DNA from: Actinomadura sp. NBRC 104425 | Lineage (GTDB): Bacteria; Actinomycetota; Actinomycetes; Streptosporangiales; Streptosporangiaceae | NCBI RefSeq assembly: GCF_030269545.1 | Contig: NZ_BSTN01000002.1 | Location: 496,001-560,000, forward strand | Reading direction: 5' to 3' | DNA: 64,000 bases | In this document: positions 28,913 to 37,173 of the stretch, in pieces | Layout of the letters: every line of letters starts with the position of its first letter | Position numbering within the stretch: the stretch's first letter is position 1 | Translations under genes and position numbers: made by a program | The notes under the pieces: model-generated | Told to the model about the DNA's origin: nothing | Seen by the model: the letters and a program-made list of their open reading frames with translations, nothing else | The model's database searches: none

Positions 28913-29827
28913 GTGTCAACGTCCTCCGTGTCACCGTCGCCCGTGTCACCGTCTTCCGCGTCACCGTCTTCCGCGTCACCGTCTTCCGGGTCCACGTCCG
29001 CCGCGTCCAGCCCGCCGTCCCTCGCCCGCGCCCCGAGCCGCGCGCGCCCGGCCCCCGGCCTCGCCAGACGGCAGCGGGCCGCGCTCGCCCGCCTCGTCGC
29101 GCCCCTGGTGCTGCTGGTGCTCTGGCAGGCCGCCGCGGGCACCGGGCTGCTGCCCGAACGCCTGCTCCCCGCGCCCACCACCATCGCCTCCACCGGCCTC
29201 GACCTGATCCGCGACGGCACCCTGCCCGACGCGATCTCGGTGTCGGTGCGCCGCGCCGCCGTCGGCTTCCTGCTCGGCGCGGCCGCCGGGGTGGGCCTGG
29301 CGGTCCTCGCCGGGCTCAGCCGCCTCGGCGAGCACGCCGTCGACCCGCTGATGCAGATGCTGCGGGCGCTCCCGCTGTTCGGGCTGATCCCGCTGTTCAT
29401 CCTGTGGTTCGGCATCGGCGAGACGCCCAAGGTGGCGCTGGTCGCGCTCGGCGTGGCGTTCCCGCTCTACCTCAACACCTTCTCCGGCATCCGCGGCGTC
29501 GACGGCAGGCTCGCCGAGGTCGCGGACGTGCTGCGGCTCGGCCGGTGGGGCCTGGTCCGGCACATCGTGCTGCCCGGCGCGCTGCCCCAGGCGCTGGTCG
29601 GGCTGCGGCAGAGCCTCGGCATCGCCTGGCTGGCGCTGATCGTCGCCGAGCAGATCAACGCCTCGTCCGGCCTCGGCTTCATGATCAACAACGCCCGCGA
29701 GTTCCTGCGCACCGACGTGGTGGTGCTCGGGCTCGTGGTGTACGCGGCGCTCGGCCTGCTCACCGACGCGCTGGTCCGGCTGCTGGAAAGGAGGGCGCTG
29801 ACATGGCGCAAGGGCTTCCCGGTGTGA
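28913..29827 (+). CDS. ssuC: Sulfonate ABC transporter permease
   Basis: A 304-residue permease of the SsuC/TauC family with about six membrane helices and the EAA loop in VLRLGRWGLVRHIVLPGALPQALVGLRQSLGIAW. About 45 N-terminal residues are an extra Ser/Pro/Ala-rich tail produced by six 15-bp repeats; the normal family start corresponds to about residue 50 (RRQRAALARLVAPL). The GTG at 28913 is the only start giving the whole tail; internal starts are possible. It heads the permease-ATPase-binding protein-monooxygenase order and sits behind the sulfur-type leader peptide. Confidence 0.88.
   Translation: MSTSSVSPSPVSPSSASPSSASPSSGSTSAASSPPSLARAPSRARPAPGLARRQRAALARLVAPLVLLVLWQAAAGTGLLPERLLPAPTTIASTGLDLIRDGTLPDAISVSVRRAAVGFLLGAAAGVGLAVLAGLSRLGEHAVDPLMQMLRALPLFGLIPLFILWFGIGETPKVALVALGVAFPLYLNTFSGIRGVDGRLAEVADVLRLGRWGLVRHIVLPGALPQALVGLRQSLGIAWLALIVAEQINASSGLGFMINNAREFLRTDVVVLGLVVYAALGLLTDALVRLLERRALTWRKGFPV
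28916..29005 (+). repeat. Six 15-bp tandem repeats in the ssuC 5' end
   Basis: Units of TCACCGTCTTCCGCG type run without interruption from 28916 to 29005; two are identical and the others differ at one to four positions. They encode Ser-Pro-Ser-Ser-Ala pentapeptide units. Confidence 0.85.
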
Positions 29828-30570
29828 CCGAGCGGACCGACCCGCCCGCCGCGGCGGCCGCCCGGCCGGTCGTGCGGGTGCGCGGCCTGACCAGGAGGTT
29901 CGGCGAACGCGCCGTCCTGGACGGCGCCGACCTCGACATCGACCGCGGCGAGTTCGTCGCCCTGCTCGGCCGCAGCGGCTCGGGCAAGTCCACCCTGCTG
30001 CGCGCCCTGGCCGGCCTGGACCGCGACACCGGCGGCGAGCTGTCGGTCGACGGCACCGTGGCCGTGGCCTTCCAGGAGCCGCGCCTGGTCCCGTGGAAGC
30101 GGGTGCGGGCCAACGTCACGCTCGGCCTGCGGGGCCCGGACCCGCGCGCCGCCGCCGACCGGGCGCTCGCCGAGGTCGGCCTGACCGAACGCGGCGACGC
30201 CTGGCCGCTCACCCTGTCCGGCGGCGAGGCCCAGCGCGCCTCCCTGGCCCGCGCCCTGGTGCGCGAACCCGACCTGCTGCTGCTCGACGAGCCGTTCAGC
30301 GCCCTGGACGCGCTCACCCGCATCACCATGCACCGGCTCGTCTCGGACCTGTGGGAGCGGCACCGCCCCGGCATCCTGCTGGTCACCCACGACGTGGACG
30401 AGGCGCTGCTGCTCGCCGACCGCGTCCTGGTGCTGGACGGCGGCGCCATCGCCCACGAGTCCCGCGTCGGCCTGGACCGCCCCCGCCGCCGCGACCACCC
30501 CGACCTCACCGCGCTGCGCGCCGCGCTGCTCGCCCAGCTCGGCGTCACCCCCGAGGAAGGAACCGCATGA
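29803..30570 (+). CDS. ssuB: Sulfonate ABC transporter ATPase
   Basis: A 255-residue ATPase with Walker A GRSGSGKS, the Q-loop FQEPRLVPWKRV, signature LSGGEAQRASLARAL, Walker B LLLLDEPFSALDALT and H-loop THDVDEA. The sequence PRLVPWK is typical of SsuB/TauB. ATG 29803 is favoured over a GTG at 29824 because GAAAGGAGGG sits just upstream; the gene then overlaps ssuC by 25 bp. Confidence 0.92.
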   Translation: MAQGLPGVTERTDPPAAAAARPVVRVRGLTRRFGERAVLDGADLDIDRGEFVALLGRSGSGKSTLLRALAGLDRDTGGELSVDGTVAVAFQEPRLVPWKRVRANVTLGLRGPDPRAAADRALAEVGLTERGDAWPLTLSGGEAQRASLARALVREPDLLLLDEPFSALDALTRITMHRLVSDLWERHRPGILLVTHDVDEALLLADRVLVLDGGAIAHESRVGLDRPRRRDHPDLTALRAALLAQLGVTPEEGTA

Positions 30571-31577
30571 ACCGGCTCAGCACACTGCTGGCGTCCCTGC
30601 TCACCGCGACCGCCCTGGCCGTGGCGGCGGGCTGCGGCGGCGGGACGGACGGCGACGGGGCGGCGGTCGGCGCGGACGGCTCGGTCGACCTGTCCAAGGT
30701 CACGCTGCGCGTCGGCGACCAGAAGGGCGGCCAGCGCGCCCTGCTCGGCGCCGCCGGGGAGCTCGACGGCGTCAAGTACCGGATCGAGTGGAAGCAGTTC
30801 ACCTCCGGGCCGCCGCTGCTGGAGGCGGTCAACGCCGGGGCGCTGGACGTCGGCGCGGTCGGCAACACTCCGCCGGTGTTCGCCGCGGCGGCCGGCTCCA
30901 AGATCAAGATCATCGCCGCCGCCGACATCGGGCTCACCGGGCAGGCCGTGCTGGTGCCGAAGGACTCGCCCATCCGCACCCCCGCCGAGCTCGAGGGCAA
31001 GCGGATCGCCGTCGCCAAGGGCAGCTCGTCCCACTACCACCTGCTGACCGTGCTGAAGCGGGCCGGGCTGACCTTCGCCGACATCCAGCCGCAGTACCTG
31101 GCGCCGCCCGACGCGCTGGCCGCGCTCAGCTCCGGCAAGATCGACGCCTGGGCGATCTGGGACCCCTACACCGCCCAGGGCGAGGCCCAGGCCGGCGCCC
31201 GGATCCTCGTCGACGCCCGCGGCTACACCACCGGCTACCAGGCGATCGTCGCCGCCGACCGCGCCCTCTCCGACAAGGCGAAGGCGGCCGCGCTGCGCGA
31301 CTACCTCGCCCGGCAGCGGCGCGCCCTGCTGTGGGCCAACGACCACGTCAAGGAGTGGGGCGCGGTGTGGGCCAAGGACACCGGCCTGCCGGTCGCCATC
31401 GCCGAGAAGGCCGCCGAACGCCGCGCCGCCCGGCTCATCCAGGTCGACGACACGCTGGTGCGCAACGAACAGCAGATCGCCGACGCCTTCGCCGACCAGA
31501 AGCTGATCCCCGGCCGGGTCGAGATGGCCGACTTCGTCGACCGCCGCTTCAACGACATCGACATCCAGGCCAAGTGA
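30567..31577 (+). CDS. ssuA: Aliphatic sulfonate-binding lipoprotein
   Basis: A 336-residue periplasmic-type binding protein of the SsuA/TauA (NMT1-like) family. The signal has a lipobox ending in AAGC at about residue 23. Family motifs: LRVGDQKGGQRALLGAAG, FTSGPPLLEAVNAGALDVGAVGNTPPVFA and KIDAWAIWDPYTAQGE. It captures alkanesulfonates outside the cell for SsuBC. ATG overlaps the ssuB stop by 4 bp. Confidence 0.92.
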   Translation: MNRLSTLLASLLTATALAVAAGCGGGTDGDGAAVGADGSVDLSKVTLRVGDQKGGQRALLGAAGELDGVKYRIEWKQFTSGPPLLEAVNAGALDVGAVGNTPPVFAAAAGSKIKIIAAADIGLTGQAVLVPKDSPIRTPAELEGKRIAVAKGSSSHYHLLTVLKRAGLTFADIQPQYLAPPDALAALSSGKIDAWAIWDPYTAQGEAQAGARILVDARGYTTGYQAIVAADRALSDKAKAAALRDYLARQRRALLWANDHVKEWGAVWAKDTGLPVAIAEKAAERRAARLIQVDDTLVRNEQQIADAFADQKLIPGRVEMADFVDRRFNDIDIQAK

Positions 31578-31615
31578 CCCCCGCACCGTGACCCCCGCAC
31601 CGTGACCCCCGCACC
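31574..31615 (+). repeat. Three 14-bp repeats spanning the ssuA stop codon
   Basis: GTGACCCCCGCACC is present in three perfect consecutive copies. The first contains the ssuA TGA stop (31575-31577); the array fills most of the gap to ssuD. Confidence 0.9.
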
Positions 31616-31636
31616 GCGAGCGACGAGGACACCGCG

Positions 31637-32797
31637 ATGACGCTGCGCTTCCACTGGTTCCTGCCCACCACCGGCGACAGCCGCGCCCTGGTCGGCGGCG
31701 GCCACGGCATCCCGCGCGGGGTGGGGCGGCCGCAGCCCCGCCCCGGCACCGCCGACCAGGTCCGCCCGCCGGACATCGACTACCTGGCGCAGATCGCCCG
31801 GTCGGCCGAGCAGCTCGGCTTCGAGGCCGTGCTCACCCCGACCGGCACCTGGTGCGAGGACGCCTGGCTGGTCACCGCCGCGCTGCTGCGCGAGACGTCC
31901 CGGCTGAAGTTCCTGGTGGCGTTCCGGCCCGGATTCGTCTCGCCCACGCTGGCCGCGCAGATGGCCGCCACCTACCAGCGCATCTCGCGCGGCCGCCTGC
32001 TGCTGAACGTCGTCACCGGCGGCGAGTCGGCCGAGCAGCGCCGCTTCGGCGACCACCTGCCGCACGGCGAACGCTACGCGCGCACCGACGAGTTCCTGAC
32101 CATCGTGCGCGGCGCCTGGACCGGCGAGCCGTTCGACTTCAAGGGCGAGCACTACCACGTCGAGGGCGCCCTGGTGGCGCGCCCGCCGCAGCCGCCGCCG
32201 CAGCTGTACTTCGGCGGCTCGTCGCAGGCCGCGGGCCCGGTCGCGGCCCGGCACGTGGACGTCTACCTCACCTGGGGCGAACCGCCGGACCAGGTCGCCG
32301 AGAAGATCGCCTGGATCCGCGGGCTGGCCGCCGAGCAGGGGCGCCGGCTGCGCTTCGGCATCCGCCTGCACACCATCAGCCGCGACACCTCCGAGGCCGC
32401 CTGGGCCGAGGCCGGCCGCCTGCTGGACCGTTTGGACCCCGCCCACATCGAGCAGGCCCAGCGCACCCTGGCCGCCAGCGAGTCGGTCGGCCAGCGGCGC
32501 ATGGTGCAGCTGCACGAGAAGTACCGCAAGAGCGGCTCGCCCCGCGACCTGGAGATCCACCCCGGGCTGTGGGCGGGCGTCGGGCTGGTGCGCAGCGGCG
32601 CGGGCACCGCCCTGGTCGGCTCCCACACCGAGGTCGCCGACCTGGTCGAGCAGTACGCCCAGCTCGGCATCGAGGAGTTCATCCTGTCCGGCTACCCCCA
32701 CCTGGAGGAGGCGTACTGGTTCGGCGAGGGCGTGCTGCCCGAGCTGCGCCGCCGGGGCCTCACCGGCGACCCGCCGGAGGCGCAGGCCGCCGTGTGA
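31637..32797 (+). CDS. ssuD: FMNH2-dependent alkanesulfonate monooxygenase
   Basis: A 386-residue bacterial-luciferase-fold monooxygenase. FHWFLPTTGDSR, TWCEDAWL, LKFLVAFRPGFVSPTLAAQMAATYQRISRGRLLLNVVTGG and YTEVADLVEQYAQLGIEEFILSGYPHLEEAYWFGEGVLP-like segments are the SsuD signature. It releases sulfite from alkanesulfonates and needs a flavin reductase (SsuE); none is encoded nearby. The ATG is preceded by GCGAGGACACCGCG and lies 59 bp after ssuA. Confidence 0.94.
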   Translation: MTLRFHWFLPTTGDSRALVGGGHGIPRGVGRPQPRPGTADQVRPPDIDYLAQIARSAEQLGFEAVLTPTGTWCEDAWLVTAALLRETSRLKFLVAFRPGFVSPTLAAQMAATYQRISRGRLLLNVVTGGESAEQRRFGDHLPHGERYARTDEFLTIVRGAWTGEPFDFKGEHYHVEGALVARPPQPPPQLYFGGSSQAAGPVAARHVDVYLTWGEPPDQVAEKIAWIRGLAAEQGRRLRFGIRLHTISRDTSEAAWAEAGRLLDRLDPAHIEQAQRTLAASESVGQRRMVQLHEKYRKSGSPRDLEIHPGLWAGVGLVRSGAGTALVGSHTEVADLVEQYAQLGIEEFILSGYPHLEEAYWFGEGVLPELRRRGLTGDPPEAQAAV

Positions 32798-32864
32798 GGG
32801 CAGGCCGGCCGGGACGTTGGCGCCGCGCCGCATCGGAGTCGTCTCGCTGGGAAGATCCGCTCGC

Positions 32865-34364
32865 ATGACCGCAGGAGACAGCGGAAGACCGGCCGACGAC
32901 GCCGCGCACGAAGCCGCGCACGAAGCCGCGCACGAAGCGACGGGGCCGTCCCACGCGGCCGCGACCGCCGTCCTGCTGGCGGGCGCGGCCGCGCTGGGCG
33001 GCTTCCTGTTCGGCTACGACTCGTCGGTCGTCAACGGCGCCGTCGACGCGCTGCGTTCCCAGTTCCACCTGAACCCGGTGGCGGTGGGCCTGGTGGTGTC
33101 GTCGGCGCTGCTCGGCTGCGCGGCCGGCGCCTGGTCCGCCGGGCCGCTGGCCGACCGCATCGGCCGGGTCCGCACCATGCTGGTGGCCGCGGCGCTGTTC
33201 GTCGCCGGCGCGCTGGGCTCGGCGCTGGCGGTCGGCGCCGCCGACCTGACGTTCTGGCGGGTGGTGGGCGGGCTGGCGATCGGCGCGGCGTCCGTCATCG
33301 CGCCCGCCTACATCGCCGAGATCGCCCCCGCGCGGCTGCGCGGCAGGCTCGGCTCGCTGCAGCAGATGGCGATCGTGCTGGGCATCTTCGCGGCGCTGGC
33401 GGCCGACTACCTCATCGCCCGGGTGTCGGACGGCGGCGCGTCCGGGCGGTTCCCGTGGGGCGGCACCGCCTGGCGGTGGATGTTCGCCAGCGCCATCGTG
33501 CCCGCCGTGCTGTACGGGGTGATCGCCACCACCATCCCCGAGTCGCCCCGCTACCTGGTCAAAAAGCACCGGCTCGGCAGCGCCCGGCAGGTGCTGGCCA
33601 GGGTGATGGGCCGCGGCGACGTCGACACCAGGATCGGCGAGATCGCCCGGTCGATCGCCGCCGACAGGCCCGTCCGCCTGCGCGACCTGCGCGGCCGCCG
33701 GTTCGGCCTGCTGCCGATCGTGTGGACGGGCATCCTGCTGTCGGTCTTCCAGCAGTTCGTCGGCATCAACGTGATCTTCTACTACTCGAACTCGCTGTGG
33801 CGGGCGGTCGGCTTCACCGAGAACGACGCCATGCTCACCTCGGTGATCAATTCGACCGTCAACGTGGCGGCCACGCTGGTGGCGATCGCGCTGGTCGACC
33901 GGGTCGGCCGGCGCCCGCTGCTGCTGACCGGCGCCGCCGGGATGGCGGTCACCCTGGGCACCCTGACGCTCTGCTTCGCCGCCGCGCCCGTCGTGGACGG
34001 CGAACCGCGGCTGGGCGGCCCCGCCGGCATGGTCCCGCTGGCCGCCGCCAACCTCTACGTCTTCTCGTTCGCCGCGTCCTGGGGCCCGGTGGTGTGGGTC
34101 ATGCTCGGCGAGATGTTCGACAACTTCATCCGCGCCGCGGCGCTGGCCGTGGCCGCCGCCGCCCAGTGGATCGCCAACTGGGTGATCACCACGACCTTCC
34201 CCGGGCTGTCCGGCGCGTCCCTGGGCCTGGCCTACGGCCTCTACACGCTGTTCGCCGTGCTGGCCCTGGTGTTCGTGTTCCGCGCCGTCCCCGAGACCAG
34301 GGGCCGCGAACTGGAGGACATGGACGGCCTCACCGCCGGGCGCCGCGGCCGCACCCCGGCCTGA
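32865..34364 (+). CDS. Sugar-porter family MFS transporter
   Basis: A 499-residue MFS protein with about twelve membrane helices. Sugar-porter hallmarks are present: FLFGYDSSVVNGA (helix 1), GPLADRIGR (loop 2-3), PESPRYLVKK (end of helix 6), QQFVGINVIFYYSN (helix 7), DRVGRRPLL and PETRGRELE at the end. Such proteins are usually proton-coupled hexose or polyol symporters; the substrate is not predictable. An N-terminal His-Glu-Ala-Ala repeat comes from three 12-bp tandem copies (32901-32936). It follows ssuD by 67 bp, but a role in sulfonate use is not implied. Confidence 0.92.
   Translation: MTAGDSGRPADDAAHEAAHEAAHEATGPSHAAATAVLLAGAAALGGFLFGYDSSVVNGAVDALRSQFHLNPVAVGLVVSSALLGCAAGAWSAGPLADRIGRVRTMLVAAALFVAGALGSALAVGAADLTFWRVVGGLAIGAASVIAPAYIAEIAPARLRGRLGSLQQMAIVLGIFAALAADYLIARVSDGGASGRFPWGGTAWRWMFASAIVPAVLYGVIATTIPESPRYLVKKHRLGSARQVLARVMGRGDVDTRIGEIARSIAADRPVRLRDLRGRRFGLLPIVWTGILLSVFQQFVGINVIFYYSNSLWRAVGFTENDAMLTSVINSTVNVAATLVAIALVDRVGRRPLLLTGAAGMAVTLGTLTLCFAAAPVVDGEPRLGGPAGMVPLAAANLYVFSFAASWGPVVWVMLGEMFDNFIRAAALAVAAAAQWIANWVITTTFPGLSGASLGLAYGLYTLFAVLALVFVFRAVPETRGRELEDMDGLTAGRRGRTPA
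32901..32936 (+). repeat. Three 12-bp repeats in the MFS gene start
   Basis: GCCGCGCACGAA occurs in three perfect tandem copies, encoding Ala-Ala-His-Glu units in the cytoplasmic N-terminal tail before the first membrane helix. Confidence 0.9.
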
Positions 34365-34404
34365 CGGGACCGCCGACCGCCGGGCGGCCACCTGCGCCGT
34401 CGGG

Positions 34405-34410
34405 TAGCAT
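34405..34410 (+). promoter_or_regulatory. -10 element upstream of the thrS leader peptide
   Basis: TAGCAT matches TANNNT and ends 6 bp before the leader-peptide ATG (34417), so transcription should begin at the ATG. No good -35 is visible. A second TAGCAT at 34664-34669 could give a leader-free thrS transcript that bypasses the hairpin. Confidence 0.5.
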
Positions 34411-34416
34411 GAGCCC

Positions 34417-34521
34417 ATGCTGGTCGTGTCACAGGCGGTGACCCGTCCGCCGGCGGCGGGCGCGAACCGCGCACTGACGACGACGCCGGGCGACTCCCGG
34501 CGCGACGACCGCATGCCTTAG
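34417..34521 (+). CDS. Putative threonine leader peptide of thrS
   Basis: A 34-codon ORF, predicted leaderless, encoding a peptide with ALTTTPGDSRRDDRMP at its end. Three consecutive Thr codons (ACG, 34477-34485) occur directly before a 7-bp hairpin (34484-34490 with 34496-34502), followed by a 17-bp perfect hairpin at 34531-34569 and then thrS. This is the layout of ribosome-mediated attenuation: stalling on Thr codons when charged tRNA-Thr is scarce would open the first hairpin and let 34494-34500 (CTCCCGG) pair with 34542-34548 (CCGGGAG), blocking the terminator stem. The pairings are seen in sequence; the regulation is inferred. Confidence 0.65.
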   Translation: MLVVSQAVTRPPAAGANRALTTTPGDSRRDDRMP

Positions 34522-34530
34522 ACATCGCAA

Positions 34531-34569
34531 GCGGCAGGGCCCCGGGAGGTGCTCCCGGGGCCCTGCCGC
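34531..34569 (+). terminator. Attenuator hairpin upstream of thrS
   Basis: A perfect 17-bp stem (34531-34547 with 34553-34569) and 5-nt loop GGTGC. There is no U-tract after it (GTTCCGGG), which is common for actinobacterial terminators. It lies between the Thr-rich leader peptide and thrS. Confidence 0.8.
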
Positions 34570-34710
34570 GTTCCGGGCCGCCGGCGCCTCCCGGGCCCCG
34601 CCCGACCCGACGACAGGAGCCCGACCATGGAGCCGGATGCGTCCGACGCGGCCGCCGAGTCGCTAGCATCGAAACCCGCCGATCCCGTCCCACCATCGCG
34701 AGGAGAATCC

Positions 34711-36687
34711 GTGTCCACCGTGTCCGAACTGCGCATCACCCTCGACGGCGACGAGCGGGTGGTGCCGGCCGGAACCACCGCCGGGCAGGCCCTGCAGGCC
34801 GACGGCCGGACCGTGATCGCCGCGCGGGTGGACGGCGAGCTGCGCGACCTGGACCACGAACTGAGCGACGGCGCCGTGGTGGAGCCCGTCGAGATCGGCT
34901 CCGCGGACGGCCGCGCCATCATGCGCCACTCCACCGCGCACGTGCTCGCCCAGGCCGTGCAGGACCTGTTCCCCGAGGCCCGCCTCGGCATCGGCCCGCC
35001 CGTCGAGAACGGCTTCTACTACGACTTCGACGTCGCCGAGCCGTTCACCCCCGACGACCTCAAGCGCATCGAGAAGCGCATGCGCGAGATCGTCAAGCAG
35101 GGGCAGCGGTTCTGCCGCCGCCCCGTCAGCGACGAGCAGGCCCGCCGGGAGCTGGCCGACGAGCCGTACAAGCTGGAGCTCATCGGCCTCAAGGGGGCCG
35201 CGGGTTCGGACGACGGCGCGGACGTCGAGGTGGGCGCCGGCCAGCTGACCATCTACGACAACCTCGACGCGGGGAGCGGCGAGCTGCGCTGGAAGGACCT
35301 GTGCCGGGGCCCGCACGTGCCCACCACCAAGGCCATCCCCGCGTTCAAGCTGATGCGCTCGGGCGGGGCGTACTGGCGCGGCAGCGAGAAGAACCCGCAG
35401 CTGCAGCGCATCTACGGCACCGCCTGGGAGTCCCGGGAGCGGCAGGACGAGTACCTGAAGTTCCTGGAGGAGGCCGAGAAGCGCGACCACCGCAAGCTCG
35501 GCGCCGAGCTGGACCTGTTCTCCTTCCCCAACGAGATCGGCAGCGGCCTGGCCGTCTTCCATCCCAAGGGCGGCGTGGTCCGCAAGGTGATGGAGGACTA
35601 CTCCCGGCGCCGCCACGAGGAGGCCGGGTACGAGTTCGTCAACACCCCGCACATCACCAAGGGCGCCCTGTTCGAGACCTCCGGGCACCTCGGCTGGTAC
35701 AAGGACGACATGTTCCCCGCCATGGAGGTGGACGGCGGCGAGTACTACCTCAAGCCGATGAACTGCCCCATGCACAACCTGATCTACCGGGCGCGGGGGC
35801 GGTCGTACCGGGAGCTGCCGCTGCGGCTGTTCGAGTTCGGCAACGTCTACCGGTACGAGAAGTCCGGCGTGGTGCACGGCCTCACCCGGGTGCGCGGCAT
35901 GACCCAGGACGACGCGCACATCTACTGCACCCGCGAGCAGATGGTCGGCGAGATCAAGAACCTGCTCGCGTTCGTGCTGGACCTGCTGCGCGACTTCGGC
36001 CTCAGCGAGTTCTACCTGGAGCTGTCCACCCGGGACGACTCGGAGAAGTTCATCGGCTCCGACGAGTACTGGGAGCAGTCGACCGCGGCGCTGCGCGAGG
36101 CCGCCGCCGACTCCGGCCTGGAGCTGGTGGACGACCCGGGCGGCGCGGCGTTCTACGGCCCGAAGATCTCCGTGCAGGCCAAGGACGCCATCGGCCGCAC
36201 CTGGCAGCTGTCCACCATCCAGGTGGACCTCAACCAGCCCGACCGGTTCGACCTGGAGTACCAGGCCGCCGACGGTTCGCGGCAGCGCCCGGTCATGCTG
36301 CACCGCGCGCTGTTCGGGTCGATCGAGCGGTTCTTCGGCGTGCTGCTGGAGCACTACGCCGGCGCCATGCCGCCGTGGCTGTCCCCGGTGCAGGTGGTCG
36401 GCATCCCGATCGGCGACGCCCACGTGCCGCACCTGGAGAAGGTCGCGGCGCGGCTGCGCGAGCGCGGCATCCGGGTGGAGGTCGACGCCTCCGCCGACCG
36501 GATGCAGAAGAAGATTCGCAACGCGCAGAAGCAGAAGGTGCCGTACATGCTGCTGGCGGGCGACGACGACGTGTCCAAGGACGCGGTGTCGTTCCGCTAC
36601 CGCAGCGGGGAGCAGAAGAACGGGGTCCCGATCGACGAGGCGGTCGAGGAGATCGTCAAGGCGGTCGAGGCCCGCATCCAGATCTGA
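34711..36687 (+). CDS. thrS: Threonyl-tRNA synthetase
   Basis: A 658-residue class II synthetase, normal length for actinobacteria. Domains: TGS (about 1-60; [16 protein letters not shown]), editing/SAD domain ([34 protein letters not shown]), catalytic core (zinc-ligand Cys in [60 protein letters not shown]) and the anticodon-binding domain. GTG 34711 follows GAGGAG; an in-frame ATG at 34627 with an ACAGGAG site would add 28 disordered residues. Expression is probably controlled by the upstream leader peptide and hairpin. Confidence 0.97.
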   Translation: MSTVSELRITLDGDERVVPAGTTAGQALQADGRTVIAARVDGELRDLDHELSDGAVVEPVEIGSADGRAIMRHSTAHVLAQAVQDLFPEARLGIGPPVENGFYYDFDVAEPFTPDDLKRIEKRMREIVKQGQRFCRRPVSDEQARRELADEPYKLELIGLKGAAGSDDGADVEVGAGQLTIYDNLDAGSGELRWKDLCRGPHVPTTKAIPAFKLMRSGGAYWRGSEKNPQLQRIYGTAWESRERQDEYLKFLEEAEKRDHRKLGAELDLFSFPNEIGSGLAVFHPKGGVVRKVMEDYSRRRHEEAGYEFVNTPHITKGALFETSGHLGWYKDDMFPAMEVDGGEYYLKPMNCPMHNLIYRARGRSYRELPLRLFEFGNVYRYEKSGVVHGLTRVRGMTQDDAHIYCTREQMVGEIKNLLAFVLDLLRDFGLSEFYLELSTRDDSEKFIGSDEYWEQSTAALREAAADSGLELVDDPGGAAFYGPKISVQAKDAIGRTWQLSTIQVDLNQPDRFDLEYQAADGSRQRPVMLHRALFGSIERFFGVLLEHYAGAMPPWLSPVQVVGIPIGDAHVPHLEKVAARLRERGIRVEVDASADRMQKKIRNAQKQKVPYMLLAGDDDVSKDAVSFRYRSGEQKNGVPIDEAVEEIVKAVEARIQI

Positions 36688-36721
36688 CCCGGGCCCGCAC
36701 CGGGCCCGCTCCGGCCCTGCC

Positions 36722-36758
36722 GCGGCGGCCCGGGCCCGCACCGTGCCCGGGCCGCCGC
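36722..36758 (+). terminator. Terminator after thrS
   Basis: A perfect 14-bp stem (36722-36735 with 36745-36758) and a 9-nt loop, 34 bp after the thrS stop. It separates thrS from the small zinc-ribbon gene. Confidence 0.75.
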
Positions 36759-36845
36759 ATGATCGTTGCGCGGTTTGCCCGCGCGGCGCCCCCTCGGCGC
36801 GAGACACTCTGCGTAAGCAAGCCCATCCGAAGGGGCGCCCCCGTC

Positions 36846-37079
36846 ATGGACGATCGCTACATCGAGGAAGTCGCCCGGCTCATCGCGCAGGCCGACGCCC
36901 CCGCCGCCTGCCCCGGCTGCGGCGGACACGACCAGATCACCGCCGCCGTCCCCCTGGACCCCGACACCGCGGGCGTGGCGGCCATCCCGGTCACCTACTG
37001 CCGCACCTGCGACGCCGGAGACCCCACCGCCGCCGAGATCTTCGCCTGCATGGACCGGGCCCTGCGCGACGACGGCTGA
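36846..37079 (+). CDS. Small zinc-ribbon-like protein
   Basis: A 77-residue acidic protein that I cannot assign to a named family. Two Cys pairs, CPGCGG (about 21-26) and YCRTCDAG (about 50-57), spaced 26 residues apart, suggest a single zinc-ribbon knuckle fold; the flanks are helical (YIEEVARLIAQAD; AAEIFACMDRALRDD). No ribosome site better than GGGGCGCC precedes the ATG. It stands alone between thrS and a secreted protein gene. Confidence 0.6.
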   Translation: MDDRYIEEVARLIAQADAPAACPGCGGHDQITAAVPLDPDTAGVAAIPVTYCRTCDAGDPTAAEIFACMDRALRDDG

Positions 37080-37173
37080 CCCGCCGTCCGCGCGACCGTC
37101 TCCGAGCGGCCACCCGCCGCGCGCGCAAGTTGGTAGCCTCAGCGGGCGGTTTCGACGAGCGGGAGACGGCGCG

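Noticed and set aside
28704..28979. Minus-strand frame with repeated TRKTV units
   Set aside because: It is the reverse reading of the 15-bp repeat array in ssuC and the leader peptide; no start signal.
28916..29005. Tandem array considered as a CRISPR
   Set aside because: Units are contiguous without spacers, lie in frame inside a permease gene, and no cas genes are present.
34409..34441. ATG at 34409 giving MSPCWSCHRR
   Set aside because: It overlaps the predicted -10 element, so it would not be in the transcript; the 34417 frame carries the Thr codons.
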